This document shows positions 1 through 7,393 of a stretch of DNA of 8,458 nucleotides, piece by piece. The notes under the pieces are model-generated. The model saw only the letters and a list, made by a program, of their open reading frames with translations. It did no database searches and was not told where the DNA came from. This DNA comes from Desulfuromonadaceae bacterium (lineage in GTDB: Bacteria; Desulfobacterota; Desulfuromonadia; Desulfuromonadales; Geopsychrobacteraceae), in contig DAOWKG010000279.1 in NCBI GenBank assembly GCA_030639985.1, positions 1 through 8,458 of the forward strand. Reading direction: 5' to 3'. The stretch's first letter is position 1, and each line of letters opens with the position of its first letter. Both the position numbers and the translations under genes were made by a program.

Positions 1-1
1 G

Positions 2-331
2 CATCTCATTTTTTGGAGTGATTCTGCTGCTGAAAAGTGGTCATGGCAACAGCAACAATTCGCCCATGAGTTTAATCAAGCTTTACAGTTAAAATATGAT
101 GATGTTTGCAAAAATGGGTTTTACGGTTCCCAAGATGACTATAACGCAACCATCAAAGCCGATACAGCTGCCACCATTGCAGCTAAATCAATCATATCTA
201 AGTCGGCATTCATGCTCTCTGTTGCCACCGCTGATTTAGGTTGCGGTGGCATGCATAATGGCACTATTCATGCGATTTTCGACTACCTACCTCAACGCAA
301 CAATAGTTTTACCGTCGTGCGTAATTGTTAG
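2..331 (+). CDS. C-terminal fragment of an unrecognised protein
   Basis: The frame starting at base 2 is open for 109 codons and ends with TAG at 329-331, so this is the 3' part of a gene that begins left of the window. The visible protein starts HLIFWSDSAAEKWSWQQQQF, has a Trp/Gln-rich stretch, an Ala/Thr/Ile-rich and probably helical middle (KADTAATIAAKSIISKSAFM), then GCGGMHNGTIHAIFDYLPQR, and ends VVRNC. It contains three cysteines and no clear membrane span. I do not recognise the family and assign no function. The uninterrupted frame and sensible composition make a real coding end more likely than chance. It converges on the transporter gene at 375-1139 with 43 bases between the stops; only a very weak hairpin lies between them. 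Confidence 0.6.
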   Translation, partial: HLIFWSDSAAEKWSWQQQQFAHEFNQALQLKYDDVCKNGFYGSQDDYNATIKADTAATIAAKSIISKSAFMLSVATADLGCGGMHNGTIHAIFDYLPQRNNSFTVVRNC

Positions 332-374
332 TTTCAATCCAAAAACGTAGCGTTTAGACACAGACACCATTCAA

Positions 375-1139
375 CTAGACTAAAAACAAATCATATCCGC
401 ACTTCAGCATCAACAAGGTCAGGACAAAGCGAAATACCGGCACCACCACCTTCTCGGCATTATTTATCACCAACCCACTTCCCAACCAGTTACCACAAAT
501 TGATCCAGCAATGGCGACCAAAGCTACGGGCCAAAATATCTGTCCCTGAATCAAGAAATAGATAAACGCCGAAACATTCGAGGCATAATTGACGATACGG
601 GCATTGGCACTAGCTTCACGGGTATTCATCTGCAGAAAGATCATGAATGCTAACAAGAGAAAAGTTCCGGTTCCTGGACCAAAAATACCATCGTACCCAC
701 CGAGCAACAAACCGCTCAGGGTGGCTCGGAATACAATCTGCTGCTGGGTCAGTTCTGGTTTAGCCACTTGTGACCGCATGTACTTGGCTTGCAAAATAAA
801 TAAAATTGGGATTATCGCTAACAGCAGGATGAAAATAATACTGCGTGACAGATAGGTAGATAGTGAAGCTCCAATCGCCGAACCGACCAATGCGGCAACA
901 ATCGCATAGACAACCGTTTTCCAAAGAATGGTGCGGTTACGAATATAGCGATAAACGGCAAACGTTGTCCCCGTGGAGCTGACACATTTATTGGTTCCCA
1001 GAATTAGCTCAGCAGGCATACCTAACGCTAGATAGGTTGGAACCGATATCAACCCACCACCACCGGCAATGGAATCGATAAAGCCCGAAAAGCCGATCAA
1101 CAAAAAGACGGTAGCATATTGCCAGAGTTCTATTTCCAT
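375..1139 (-). CDS. TSUP-family (TauE/SafE, YfcA-like) membrane transporter
   Basis: This is a 254-residue polytopic inner-membrane protein of the TauE/SafE (TSUP) family, whose members are linked to export or uptake of sulfite, sulfonates or other small organic anions. The family repeat signature is visible twice: GFIDSIAGGGG at residues 19-29, followed by SVP and GTNK (48-51), and GYDGIFGPGTGTF at 148-160. About eight hydrophobic segments can be counted (roughly 8-28, 30-45, 74-95, 99-118, 138-165, 187-201, 202-221, 232-252). Length matches the family (about 250-270), so it appears intact. The first half resembles E. coli YfcA, whose substrate is not settled, so none is assigned here. The ATG at 1139 is the only usable start: upstream in frame a TGA comes before any start codon. 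No Shine-Dalgarno sequence precedes it, while a consensus -10 box lies seven bases upstream. It looks monocistronic, with a terminator and tRNA remnant upstream. Confidence 0.88.
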   Translation of the reverse strand: MEIELWQYATVFLLIGFSGFIDSIAGGGGLISVPTYLALGMPAELILGTNKCVSSTGTTFAVYRYIRNRTILWKTVVYAIVAALVGSAIGASLSTYLSRSIIFILLLAIIPILFILQAKYMRSQVAKPELTQQQIVFRATLSGLLLGGYDGIFGPGTGTFLLLAFMIFLQMNTREASANARIVNYASNVSAFIYFLIQGQIFWPVALVAIAGSICGNWLGSGLVINNAEKVVVPVFRFVLTLLMLKCGYDLFLV

Positions 1140-1146
1140 AGAAAAT

Positions 1147-1152
1147 ATTATA
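1147..1152 (-). promoter_or_regulatory. Candidate -10 box (TATAAT) for the TSUP transporter gene
   Basis: The minus strand reads TATAAT and then seven bases (ATTTTCT) before the ATG at 1139. A sigma70-type start would fall on or next to the A of the start codon, which fits a leaderless transcript and the absence of a Shine-Dalgarno sequence. No good -35 hexamer sits 16-18 bases upstream; that position is occupied by the T-run of the terminator at 1169-1204. The hexamer is seen directly; its use as a promoter is inferred. Confidence 0.45.
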
Positions 1153-1168
1153 TCCCGGTAGCGGAATC

Positions 1169-1204
1169 AAAAAAGCACTTAGAGTGTACAACACTAAGTG
1201 CTTT
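1169..1204 (-). terminator. Strong rho-independent terminator downstream of the tRNA-Pro remnant
   Basis: The arms AAAGCACTT (1172-1180) and AAGTGCTTT (1196-1204) pair perfectly. Inside them AGTGT (1183-1187) pairs with ACACT (1191-1195) around an ACA loop, leaving a 2-base AG bulge; the outer pairing can alternatively extend to 11 pairs. Read on the minus strand, the stem ends in six T (A at 1169-1174 on the plus strand). The plus-strand side has only TTT followed by AAA, so the signal works mainly in the minus direction. The only thing it could terminate nearby is the tRNA-like sequence just upstream, and it would insulate the transporter gene from readthrough. Confidence 0.8.
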
Positions 1205-1209
1205 AAAGC

Positions 1210-1264
1210 TGGTCGGGGTAGAAAGATTTGCACTTTCGACCCCCTAACCCCAAAGCGGATGCGC
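1210..1264 (-). pseudogene. Degenerate 3' part of a tRNA-Pro(UGG) gene
   Basis: Read on the minus strand, this stretch follows the tRNA plan from the end of the D arm to the 3' end: GCGC (1264-1261), A, TCCGC, the anticodon loop TTTGGGG with anticodon TGG (1254-1248), a variable region GGGTC (1242-1238), a perfect T stem GAAAG/CTTTC (1225-1221 and 1237-1233) around TGCAAAT, an acceptor strand TACCCCG (1220-1214), then A and an encoded CCA (1212-1210). The GGGTC variable region and CCCCGACCA end are as expected for bacterial tRNA-Pro. It is broken: the 3' anticodon strand is TTAGG where GCGGA is needed, the T loop has G at position 55, and the 77-base position gives CAAAAAA instead of a CGGGGTA acceptor strand. 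It is probably a decayed copy or the 3' end left by an integration event. Confidence 0.65.
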
Positions 1265-1482
1265 TACGCTTCGATATGGTTTTTTGAATATAAGGCATCA
1301 ACATTTATCATCGTTTATCACCAATAGCAAGAATTTTGCTTAGGTCTAAGCTCTGGTATTGTCGATCTTAATTGCTGGACTTCTACCAGCTAGTTCGTTG
1401 TATTCTTTGGGGGCAATTTTATTTATATTTACGGGGTAAATCTTTTCCCTTTGTTACCATAAAATTTAACCAGATAAACCGT
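1265..1482. other. Gene-free stretch with several short inverted repeats
   Basis: No credible protein gene is seen here on either strand. The stretch has several short inverted repeats: AGCAA/TTGCT (1326-1340), CTTAG/CTAAG (1339-1350), AGCTcTGGTA/TACCAGCT (1349-1358 and 1384-1391, one bulged base) and ATTTAC/GTAAAT (1427-1432 and 1436-1441) around GGG. A TAAAAT hexamer at 1460-1465 could be a -10 box for the small gene at 1497, but no matching -35 is visible. The repeats might be operator sites, leader structure or chance in AT-rich DNA; I cannot decide. Confidence 0.35.
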
Positions 1483-1496
1483 CAGGAACAATGTAA

Positions 1497-1691
1497 ATGA
1501 AAAAAAAGCCTAAGCAAGAAAGTGTATTCAAAGAAGCGTGGAATAATATGTCTGACGATTTCAACCGCTTTATGCCCGAAAAACTACGTACTAACTCGGG
1601 CAAGAAAAAGTTTGTCCTGTGGCTGTTTATTCTTGAGTTAGCAGTTTTAGGGGTGGTTGGTAAATTTGTCTACGGTTGGTTGGTAAACTAA
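1497..1691 (+). CDS. Small single-span membrane protein, unknown function
   Basis: This 64-residue protein has a hydrophilic, basic N-terminal part beginning MKKKPKQESVFKEAW (about residues 1-38, with KKK at 36-38) and one clear membrane helix, about residues 39-62 (FVLWLFILELAVLGVVGKF onwards). The positive residues before the helix predict the N-terminus in the cytoplasm and a very short tail outside. It is not a cleaved signal peptide, since nothing follows the helix. An AGGA at 1484-1487 sits nine bases before the ATG and supports this start; the nearby ATG at 1491 is followed at once by TAA. The family is not recognised. It stands alone, with 150 bases to the regulator gene downstream, and codon use looks like its neighbours. 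The ribosome binding site and well-formed helix argue for a real gene. Confidence 0.65.
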   Translation: MKKKPKQESVFKEAWNNMSDDFNRFMPEKLRTNSGKKKFVLWLFILELAVLGVVGKFVYGWLVN

Positions 1692-1762
1692 AATATCCCC
1701 GCAAATAACCAAATTTACTTGTGACGACAATTGTATGTTATCCCTTCCACCCACCAATATAC

Positions 1763-1768
1763 TATAAT
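1763..1768 (+). promoter_or_regulatory. Candidate -10 box upstream of the DJ-1/AraC regulator
   Basis: TATAAT lies about 90 bases before the regulator's start codon at 1860. The hexamer is perfect but no convincing -35 element is found at the usual distance (atccct at 1740-1745), so it may need an activator or be chance. If used, the transcript would have a leader of about 85 bases that includes the inverted repeat at 1810-1850. Confidence 0.35.
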
Positions 1769-1809
1769 CTCATTCTTGGTATCAAAGTTCACTAAAATCG
1801 ATAACGCTA

Positions 1810-1850
1810 CCTTCCATTTTCAGGTTATAGTCTTATCATAAATGGAAAGG
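1810..1850 (+). promoter_or_regulatory. Inverted repeat overlapping the regulator's ribosome binding site
   Basis: CCTTCCATTT (1810-1819) pairs with AAATGGAAAGG (1840-1850), ten pairs with one bulged A, around a 20-base loop. The right arm covers most of the AAAGGAG ribosome binding site at 1846-1852. In RNA the pairing would hide that site; in DNA it could be a protein operator. The repeat is seen directly; either role is an inference. Confidence 0.4.
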
Positions 1851-1852
1851 AG
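1846..1852 (+). promoter_or_regulatory. Ribosome binding site that sets the regulator's start at 1860
   Basis: AAAGGAG is followed by seven bases and then ATG at 1860. The upstream in-frame ATG at 1842 overlaps the left edge of this signal and has no site of its own, so the downstream ATG is preferred. Confidence 0.8.
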
Positions 1853-1859
1853 TTCTTGT

Positions 1860-2831
1860 ATGTTGAATATTGCCATTCTGGCTTACGATAACTGCTTACA
1901 ATCAGGCATTGCCGGTATGCTCGATTTATTTACCTTGGCAAACTGGGAACAAAAACGCTTAACTCCTAATTCCTCATCATTATTTTGCCACACTGAATTA
2001 GTGACCCTCAACGGTGAAGCAGTAACCAGTTTCAACCGCCAACCAGTCGCAGCCAATAAAAGTTTGCAAGAGTGCCACAAAATCGATCTTTTGATTGTTC
2101 CTGGGGTTATGGGGCGTCCCGATCGACTCTTGGAGCAAACCGAACTGATAGAATGGATTGGCACCCAGCATAGCAACGGTACTGTCGTAGCAAGCGCCTG
2201 CTCTGGCGCCTTCCTCCTTGCTGAAGCGGGGATATTAACCAAACGTCGGGCCACCACTCACTGGCAACTGGTCGAGCGGTTCCGGCAGCGTTACCCTAAA
2301 GTTGATCTGCAAATTGATGAACTTATCGTTGATGAAGGTGACTATCTCTGTGCTGGCGGTACCGGCGCGCACATCGATCTAGCTCTCCACTTGATAGCAC
2401 GATTTGGTTCAAAAACATTGGCTAACGTATGTGCACGAATGATGATGATTGATGGTGGTAGTCGCAACCAAGCCCCATTTGTAAAATTTAAGGAGAATAG
2501 AGAACACATTGATGACTCAGTTCTTAACGTTCAACTGTGGCTCGATAAATATTATCGTGAGAAAGTTTCGGCACAGTTAATGGTAAAAAAATCTGGTCTC
2601 AATGAGCGTACGTTTTTACGGCGCTTTCGTAAGGCAACGGGTGCATCTCCGCTTGAATACCTGCAAAAAAAGCGCATTGAAAAAGCCAAACAACTATTGG
2701 TCAAGACAGATAAAACCATGGCAGAGATAACTACCGCAGTAGGATACGTTGACCTTAGCTCATTCCGCCGGTTATTTAGCCAAGTTGTCGGCGTTTCACC
2801 AACCGTCTACCGCAAAAAATTTACTGAATAA
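1860..2831 (+). CDS. GlxA-type transcriptional regulator (DJ-1/PfpI domain plus AraC HTH)
   Basis: This 323-residue cytoplasmic DNA-binding regulator has an N-terminal DJ-1/PfpI (class I glutamine amidotransferase-like) domain, about residues 1-185, and a C-terminal AraC/XylS double helix-turn-helix, about 223-321. The nucleophile-elbow motif ASACSGAF (111-118) keeps Cys114, and the ATTHW motif (131-135) typical of GlxA proteins is present. The first HTH lies near 237-261 (SAQLMVKKSGLNERTFLRRF) and the second near 286-321, ending with the usual GVSPTVYRKKF. Known relatives (GbdR, CdhR, ArgR of Pseudomonas) activate amine or amino-acid catabolism; the ligand here is unknown and the amidotransferase fold is usually not catalytic in this family. 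ATG 1860 is preferred over 1842 because it alone has a spaced AAAGGAG. The diguanylate cyclase gene follows after 68 bases on the same strand, so a shared transcript is possible. Confidence 0.9.
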   Translation: MLNIAILAYDNCLQSGIAGMLDLFTLANWEQKRLTPNSSSLFCHTELVTLNGEAVTSFNRQPVAANKSLQECHKIDLLIVPGVMGRPDRLLEQTELIEWIGTQHSNGTVVASACSGAFLLAEAGILTKRRATTHWQLVERFRQRYPKVDLQIDELIVDEGDYLCAGGTGAHIDLALHLIARFGSKTLANVCARMMMIDGGSRNQAPFVKFKENREHIDDSVLNVQLWLDKYYREKVSAQLMVKKSGLNERTFLRRFRKATGASPLEYLQKKRIEKAKQLLVKTDKTMAEITTAVGYVDLSSFRRLFSQVVGVSPTVYRKKFTE

Positions 2832-2851
2832 CAGTTAACCCTGAGGGGCAG

Positions 2852-2882
2852 ACTCAATACATTTTAAATTAATTTGAGTTTT
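2852..2882 (+). other. Weak hairpin between the regulator and diguanylate cyclase genes
   Basis: ACTCAA (2852-2857) pairs with TTGAGT (2874-2879), followed by a short TTTT run. Six pairs with a 16-base AT-rich loop make a poor terminator, at most a partial attenuator, just before the strong GGGGGAGG ribosome binding site at 2883-2890. Confidence 0.25.
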
Positions 2883-2899
2883 GGGGGAGGATAAGTCGA

Positions 2900-4498
2900 A
2901 TGGTTAATTCAAGCAAAATTTCCATCAATAAAGAACTGTTCAAGAGCAGTATAGTTCTTTCTTGTGCCATTATACTTATATTTGGAATTTTATTATCAAC
3001 CATCCTTTACTATAGTGAGCTGGCTAATGCCCAAGCACTGGTTCGCCAGCGGAATCAAACAGACTCCTGTTTTATTGATGGCTATTTTACCAAGATCCAT
3101 AATGCTGTCGAATTTTTGAGCTCAAATACACAGATTCGTAATGCCATTGCCTTTGACCAAGCTGACAACACAGAAATACTAACCCTATATAAGTCACTAC
3201 AATTGTCCGACCCAGACATCAATTATGTCTACTCTGGCTACAACAACGGCTCATTACTCATCAATGACTATACCCCGCCTGCCGGGTTCAACTCCGTAGT
3301 TCGACCTTGGTACAAAGCAGCCATGGCTGCTCAACCAGATATCTCCGATGGTATCCCCTATCAAGACATTATCGACAAACAGTGGTTAGTCTCTATCAGT
3401 CGCGTATTGACAGCTACAAACGGTACCATCAATGGTGTTGTCGCTATTGATAGCTCTATAGATACCGTTGCCAATATCTTAAAAAAACAGGATGGCAGAT
3501 ATAAATCTTCTCACAGTTTTGCCGCTAAAATTGACGGGGAAATCATTATCCACCACGATAAAAACCACCTGTCACATACCGTCACCAGCAGATTTAATAC
3601 TAATATTGACCTTAACCAGCCCGAAGGTAAATTTACTGTCAGCTTCAATGGCGTTGATAAACTGGCATATTACACTCGAATTGACAAAATTGGCTGGGTT
3701 ATAGTGACGATGGTGGACAAAAAAGAAATTATCCAGCCGATCATTAACAAAATAGTTCTCACAATTAGCGCTATTGTCGGGGTTGCTATCCTATTGGGTT
3801 GGGTTTTAAGTGCCAACCTAAGCAAGCGCATTGTTACCCCATTGGAGGAATTGAAGCAGCGAGTCGGCGATATCCTTGCAGATAATCGTGGTAATGGTTC
3901 TACTTATATCTATCCCAACAATGAAATTGGCGCTATAGCAGCCGACATTGAACAACTTGCGGACAATGAATTGCATGATAAGAATCTAAAATTGCAAAAT
4001 ATAAACCAGGAACTAGAACTTCTTTCGACCACAGATCAACTTACCAGCTTATTTAACCGTCGCAAGATGGATATGGAGCTGGAAAAAGAACTGGCACGGT
4101 CCCAACGTTATCAACTTACCTTTTCGCTCATTATGTTTGATATTGACAGGTTCAAAAATATCAATGACAGCTATGGTCATCAAGCTGGCGATAAGGTGCT
4201 AGAGGAGGTTGCCACCCTCACTCATGCGACCCTGCGTAGTACCGATATTGTCAGTCGCTGGGGTGGCGATGAATTTTTGATTTTATGCCCCGAAACTACT
4301 CTGAACGGAGCCAAAGCCTTAGCAGAGAATCTTCATGCGGCAATTGGCAATAATAACTTTGCTTTAGATACCAATGTAACTATAAGCGTTGGCGGATGTG
4401 AATTTTGCGGCCAAAAAGATGTCGAGGAAATGCTTAAGCAGGTAGATAAAAAATTGTACGCGGCTAAACAACAAGGACGAAATTTAGTTGTTGTTTAA
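2900..4498 (+). CDS. Membrane diguanylate cyclase with dCache sensor, HAMP and GGDEF domains
   Basis: This 532-residue inner-membrane enzyme should join two GTP into the second messenger c-di-GMP in response to an outside ligand. Order: membrane helix about 16-38; periplasmic dCache-type sensor about 40-280 with RPWYKAA at 135-141; second helix about 284-304; HAMP linker about 305-357 (P314, NEIG 341-344); short coiled linker; GGDEF domain about 372-530. The cyclase looks active: TTDQLTSLFNRR (377-388), metal-site FDIDRFKNIND (413-423) and an intact GGDEF at 455-459. RSTD at 446-449, five residues before GGDEF, is a canonical RxxD inhibitory I-site, so product feedback is expected. There is no EAL or HD-GYP domain. 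The sensor resembles the amino-acid-binding dCache motif (F130, R135, W137, Y138, Y154, D156, D184). GGGGGAGG at 2883-2890, nine bases before the ATG, fixes the start. It follows the regulator gene by 68 bases and converges on the atp operon. Confidence 0.93.
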   Translation: MVNSSKISINKELFKSSIVLSCAIILIFGILLSTILYYSELANAQALVRQRNQTDSCFIDGYFTKIHNAVEFLSSNTQIRNAIAFDQADNTEILTLYKSLQLSDPDINYVYSGYNNGSLLINDYTPPAGFNSVVRPWYKAAMAAQPDISDGIPYQDIIDKQWLVSISRVLTATNGTINGVVAIDSSIDTVANILKKQDGRYKSSHSFAAKIDGEIIIHHDKNHLSHTVTSRFNTNIDLNQPEGKFTVSFNGVDKLAYYTRIDKIGWVIVTMVDKKEIIQPIINKIVLTISAIVGVAILLGWVLSANLSKRIVTPLEELKQRVGDILADNRGNGSTYIYPNNEIGAIAADIEQLADNELHDKNLKLQNINQELELLSTTDQLTSLFNRRKMDMELEKELARSQRYQLTFSLIMFDIDRFKNINDSYGHQAGDKVLEEVATLTHATLRSTDIVSRWGGDEFLILCPETTLNGAKALAENLHAAIGNNNFALDTNVTISVGGCEFCGQKDVEEMLKQVDKKLYAAKQQGRNLVVV

Positions 4499-4530
4499 TA
4501 TTTATTATCTGCTCGGCGATAATCTTCCAT

Positions 4531-4558
4531 AAAAAAAGGCACCCCAAACCGGGGTGCC
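4531..4558 (-). terminator. Rho-independent terminator of the atp operon
   Basis: GGCACCCC (4538-4545) and GGGGTGCC (4551-4558) form eight perfect GC-rich pairs around a five-base loop. On the minus strand the stem is followed by seven T (A at 4531-4537). It lies 27 bases past the atpC stop codon. On the plus strand no T-run follows, so it would be at best a weak terminator for the converging diguanylate cyclase gene. A second, AT-rich hairpin (ATTATC/GATAAT, 4504-4523) sits just past that gene's stop, also without a T-run. Confidence 0.92.
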
Positions 4559-4585
4559 CATAAATACACATTTTATCTTTTTTTC

Positions 4586-4996
4586 TTAGTGTCCGCCACC
4601 AGCAACCTGGATCCGGACTAAAGCCCTTTGCAGTGCAGCTTCCATGACTTTGTATTTCTTGTCTTCTAGGGACAAGGTATTAAGAGCATCTTCAGCGCGT
4701 CCTAAAGCAGCTTTAGCGCGAGCAAGATCAATCTCATCCGCCTTTTCAGCAGTATCAACCAAAACCGTGACAGTATCATCTTCAATTTCCAGATAACCCC
4801 AGTTAACGGCAATATTAGTAACTGTGCCACCACTCTTATAGGTTAATTGACCAACTTTGAGGGTAGTCAATAACGGCGTGTGACCGGGAAGAAGCCCCAA
4901 CTCCCCGACAAAACCAGGCGCTGTCAGTTCATCAACCTCGACTGAGAGTACCTGTTTGTAAGGGGTTACCATTTCTAGTTTTAGTGTATCAGCCAT
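4586..4996 (-). CDS. atpC: F1Fo ATP synthase epsilon subunit
   Basis: This 136-residue subunit belongs to the central stalk of F1, on the cytoplasmic face, where epsilon binds gamma and the c-ring and can inhibit ATP hydrolysis through its C-terminal helices. The N-terminal beta-sandwich covers about residues 1-86, starting LKLEMVTPYKQVLS, with the conserved GELGLLPGHTPLLTTLKVG at 31-49. The helical hairpin follows at about 88-131 (DEIDLARAKAALGRAEDAL onwards). Length is normal for the family (about 130-140). The tail ends in GGGH, a short flexible extension. AAAGGA lies eight bases before the ATG, supporting the start. It is the last gene of the operon, 40 bases after the atpD stop, with the operon terminator just beyond it. 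Confidence 0.97.
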   Translation of the reverse strand: MADTLKLEMVTPYKQVLSVEVDELTAPGFVGELGLLPGHTPLLTTLKVGQLTYKSGGTVTNIAVNWGYLEIEDDTVTVLVDTAEKADEIDLARAKAALGRAEDALNTLSLEDKKYKVMEAALQRALVRIQVAGGGH

Positions 4997-5036
4997 TACG
5001 ATTGTCCTTTGCGTTTGTAGCTACTTATTCAACCAA

Positions 5037-6500
<1,464 letters not shown>

Positions 6501-6503
6501 TTA

Positions 6504-7373
6504 TTAATTTATCGACTCGGCACCAGAGATGATTTCCATCAACTCTTTGGTGATTGCTGCCTGACGGGCACGGTTGTACTGCAAGGTCAACTTATCGATC
6601 ATCTCGGCAGCATTACGACTAGCGCTATCCATTGATGACATCCGTGACCCTTGCTCCGATGCATTTGATTCGAGCAGCGCCCGGAAAATCTGTACTTCAA
6701 CCATTTTGGGAAGTAACTGTTCCAACACCTCAGTGCGGTCTGGTTCATAAATATAATCAATCGAATTGACAGTTTCTTCCTCAGCTTCTTGCGGCTGTAT
6801 CGGCAACACTTGCTCTTCGGTAACGATTTGGACAATCGCACTCTGGAAAGCGTTGTAGATAACATATACTGCATCATATTTTTCTTCACTGTAGGCAGCA
6901 ATTATTTCTTGCCCTATCAGTTGTGCAGTTTTGTAGGTTGCATCAGAGGTGATATCTTCATGCACTTTAACGATATTTTCTCCGACCCGATTTTTTAGAA
7001 AGTCACGTCCTTTACGACCGACAATCACCAGATCAATATCATCAAAGCCCTTTTCGTTATCACGAATGAACCGCTCTGCCGCTTTCGATACGTTGGCATT
7101 AAAGCCACCGCACAAACCACGATCAGCTGTCATTAGCACGATTAAAGCCCGCCCGGTACCCCGTTGACAAAGGAGCGGGTGACCATCAGCCTCTTCGCGT
7201 TGCGCCAGATTTGACATAACTGACTGCAACTTTTCGGCATAAGGTCGAGCAGAAACTGCTGCTTCCTGGGCACGACGTAATTTTGCCGCAGCGACCATTT
7301 TCATCGCGTTGGTGATCTGCTGGGTATTTTTTACCGAGCCGATCCGTTTTTTTATGTCCTTCAGACTTGGCAT
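6504..7373 (-). CDS. atpG: F1Fo ATP synthase gamma subunit
   Basis: This 289-residue subunit is the rotating central shaft of F1, which couples turning of the membrane c-ring to the catalytic changes in beta. The long N-terminal helix begins [20 protein letters not shown] and includes [13 protein letters not shown] (about 24-36). The conserved DRGLCGGFN core motif follows near residue 84. The C-terminal helix has [12 protein letters not shown] and ends [17 protein letters not shown], the family signature. Length matches the usual 285-295 residues. The start is supported by AAAGG nine bases before the ATG. It sits 20 bases downstream of the atpA stop and 60 bases upstream of atpD, the standard atpA-atpG-atpD-atpC order. 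Confidence 0.98.
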   Translation of the reverse strand: MPSLKDIKKRIGSVKNTQQITNAMKMVAAAKLRRAQEAAVSARPYAEKLQSVMSNLAQREEADGHPLLCQRGTGRALIVLMTADRGLCGGFNANVSKAAERFIRDNEKGFDDIDLVIVGRKGRDFLKNRVGENIVKVHEDITSDATYKTAQLIGQEIIAAYSEEKYDAVYVIYNAFQSAIVQIVTEEQVLPIQPQEAEEETVNSIDYIYEPDRTEVLEQLLPKMVEVQIFRALLESNASEQGSRMSSMDSASRNAAEMIDKLTLQYNRARQAAITKELMEIISGAESIN

Positions 7374-7393
7374 CTGTCCAAACCTTTATCGAA

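Noticed and set aside
343..355. AAACG/CGTTT hairpin between the converging genes at the left end, as a terminator
   Set aside because: Only five pairs, AT-rich, with a three-base loop and no real T-run on either strand.
1009..1233. A 74-codon minus-strand open frame overlapping the transporter's start, terminator and tRNA remnant
   Set aside because: It runs out of frame through the conserved N-terminal part of the transporter and reads through a terminator stem; its protein looks like a frame-shifted shadow and has no family features.
1210..1286. A functional, full-length tRNA-Pro gene
   Set aside because: The 5' acceptor strand is absent, the anticodon stem does not pair and T-loop position 55 is changed, so only a remnant is supported.
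1259..1327. A 22-codon plus-strand open frame starting ATGCGCTAC
   Set aside because: It is antisense to the tRNA-like sequence, very short and has no ribosome binding site.
1842..1859. Upstream ATG start at 1842 for the regulator, adding six residues
   Set aside because: The extra codons overlap the AAAGGAG site that serves ATG 1860, and no ribosome binding site precedes 1842. DJ-1 domains also normally begin close to the strand seen at LNIAILAYD.
1883..2257. A 124-codon open frame antisense to the DJ-1/AraC regulator
   Set aside because: It lies wholly inside a well-supported gene on the opposite strand, with no ribosome binding site or recognisable domain.
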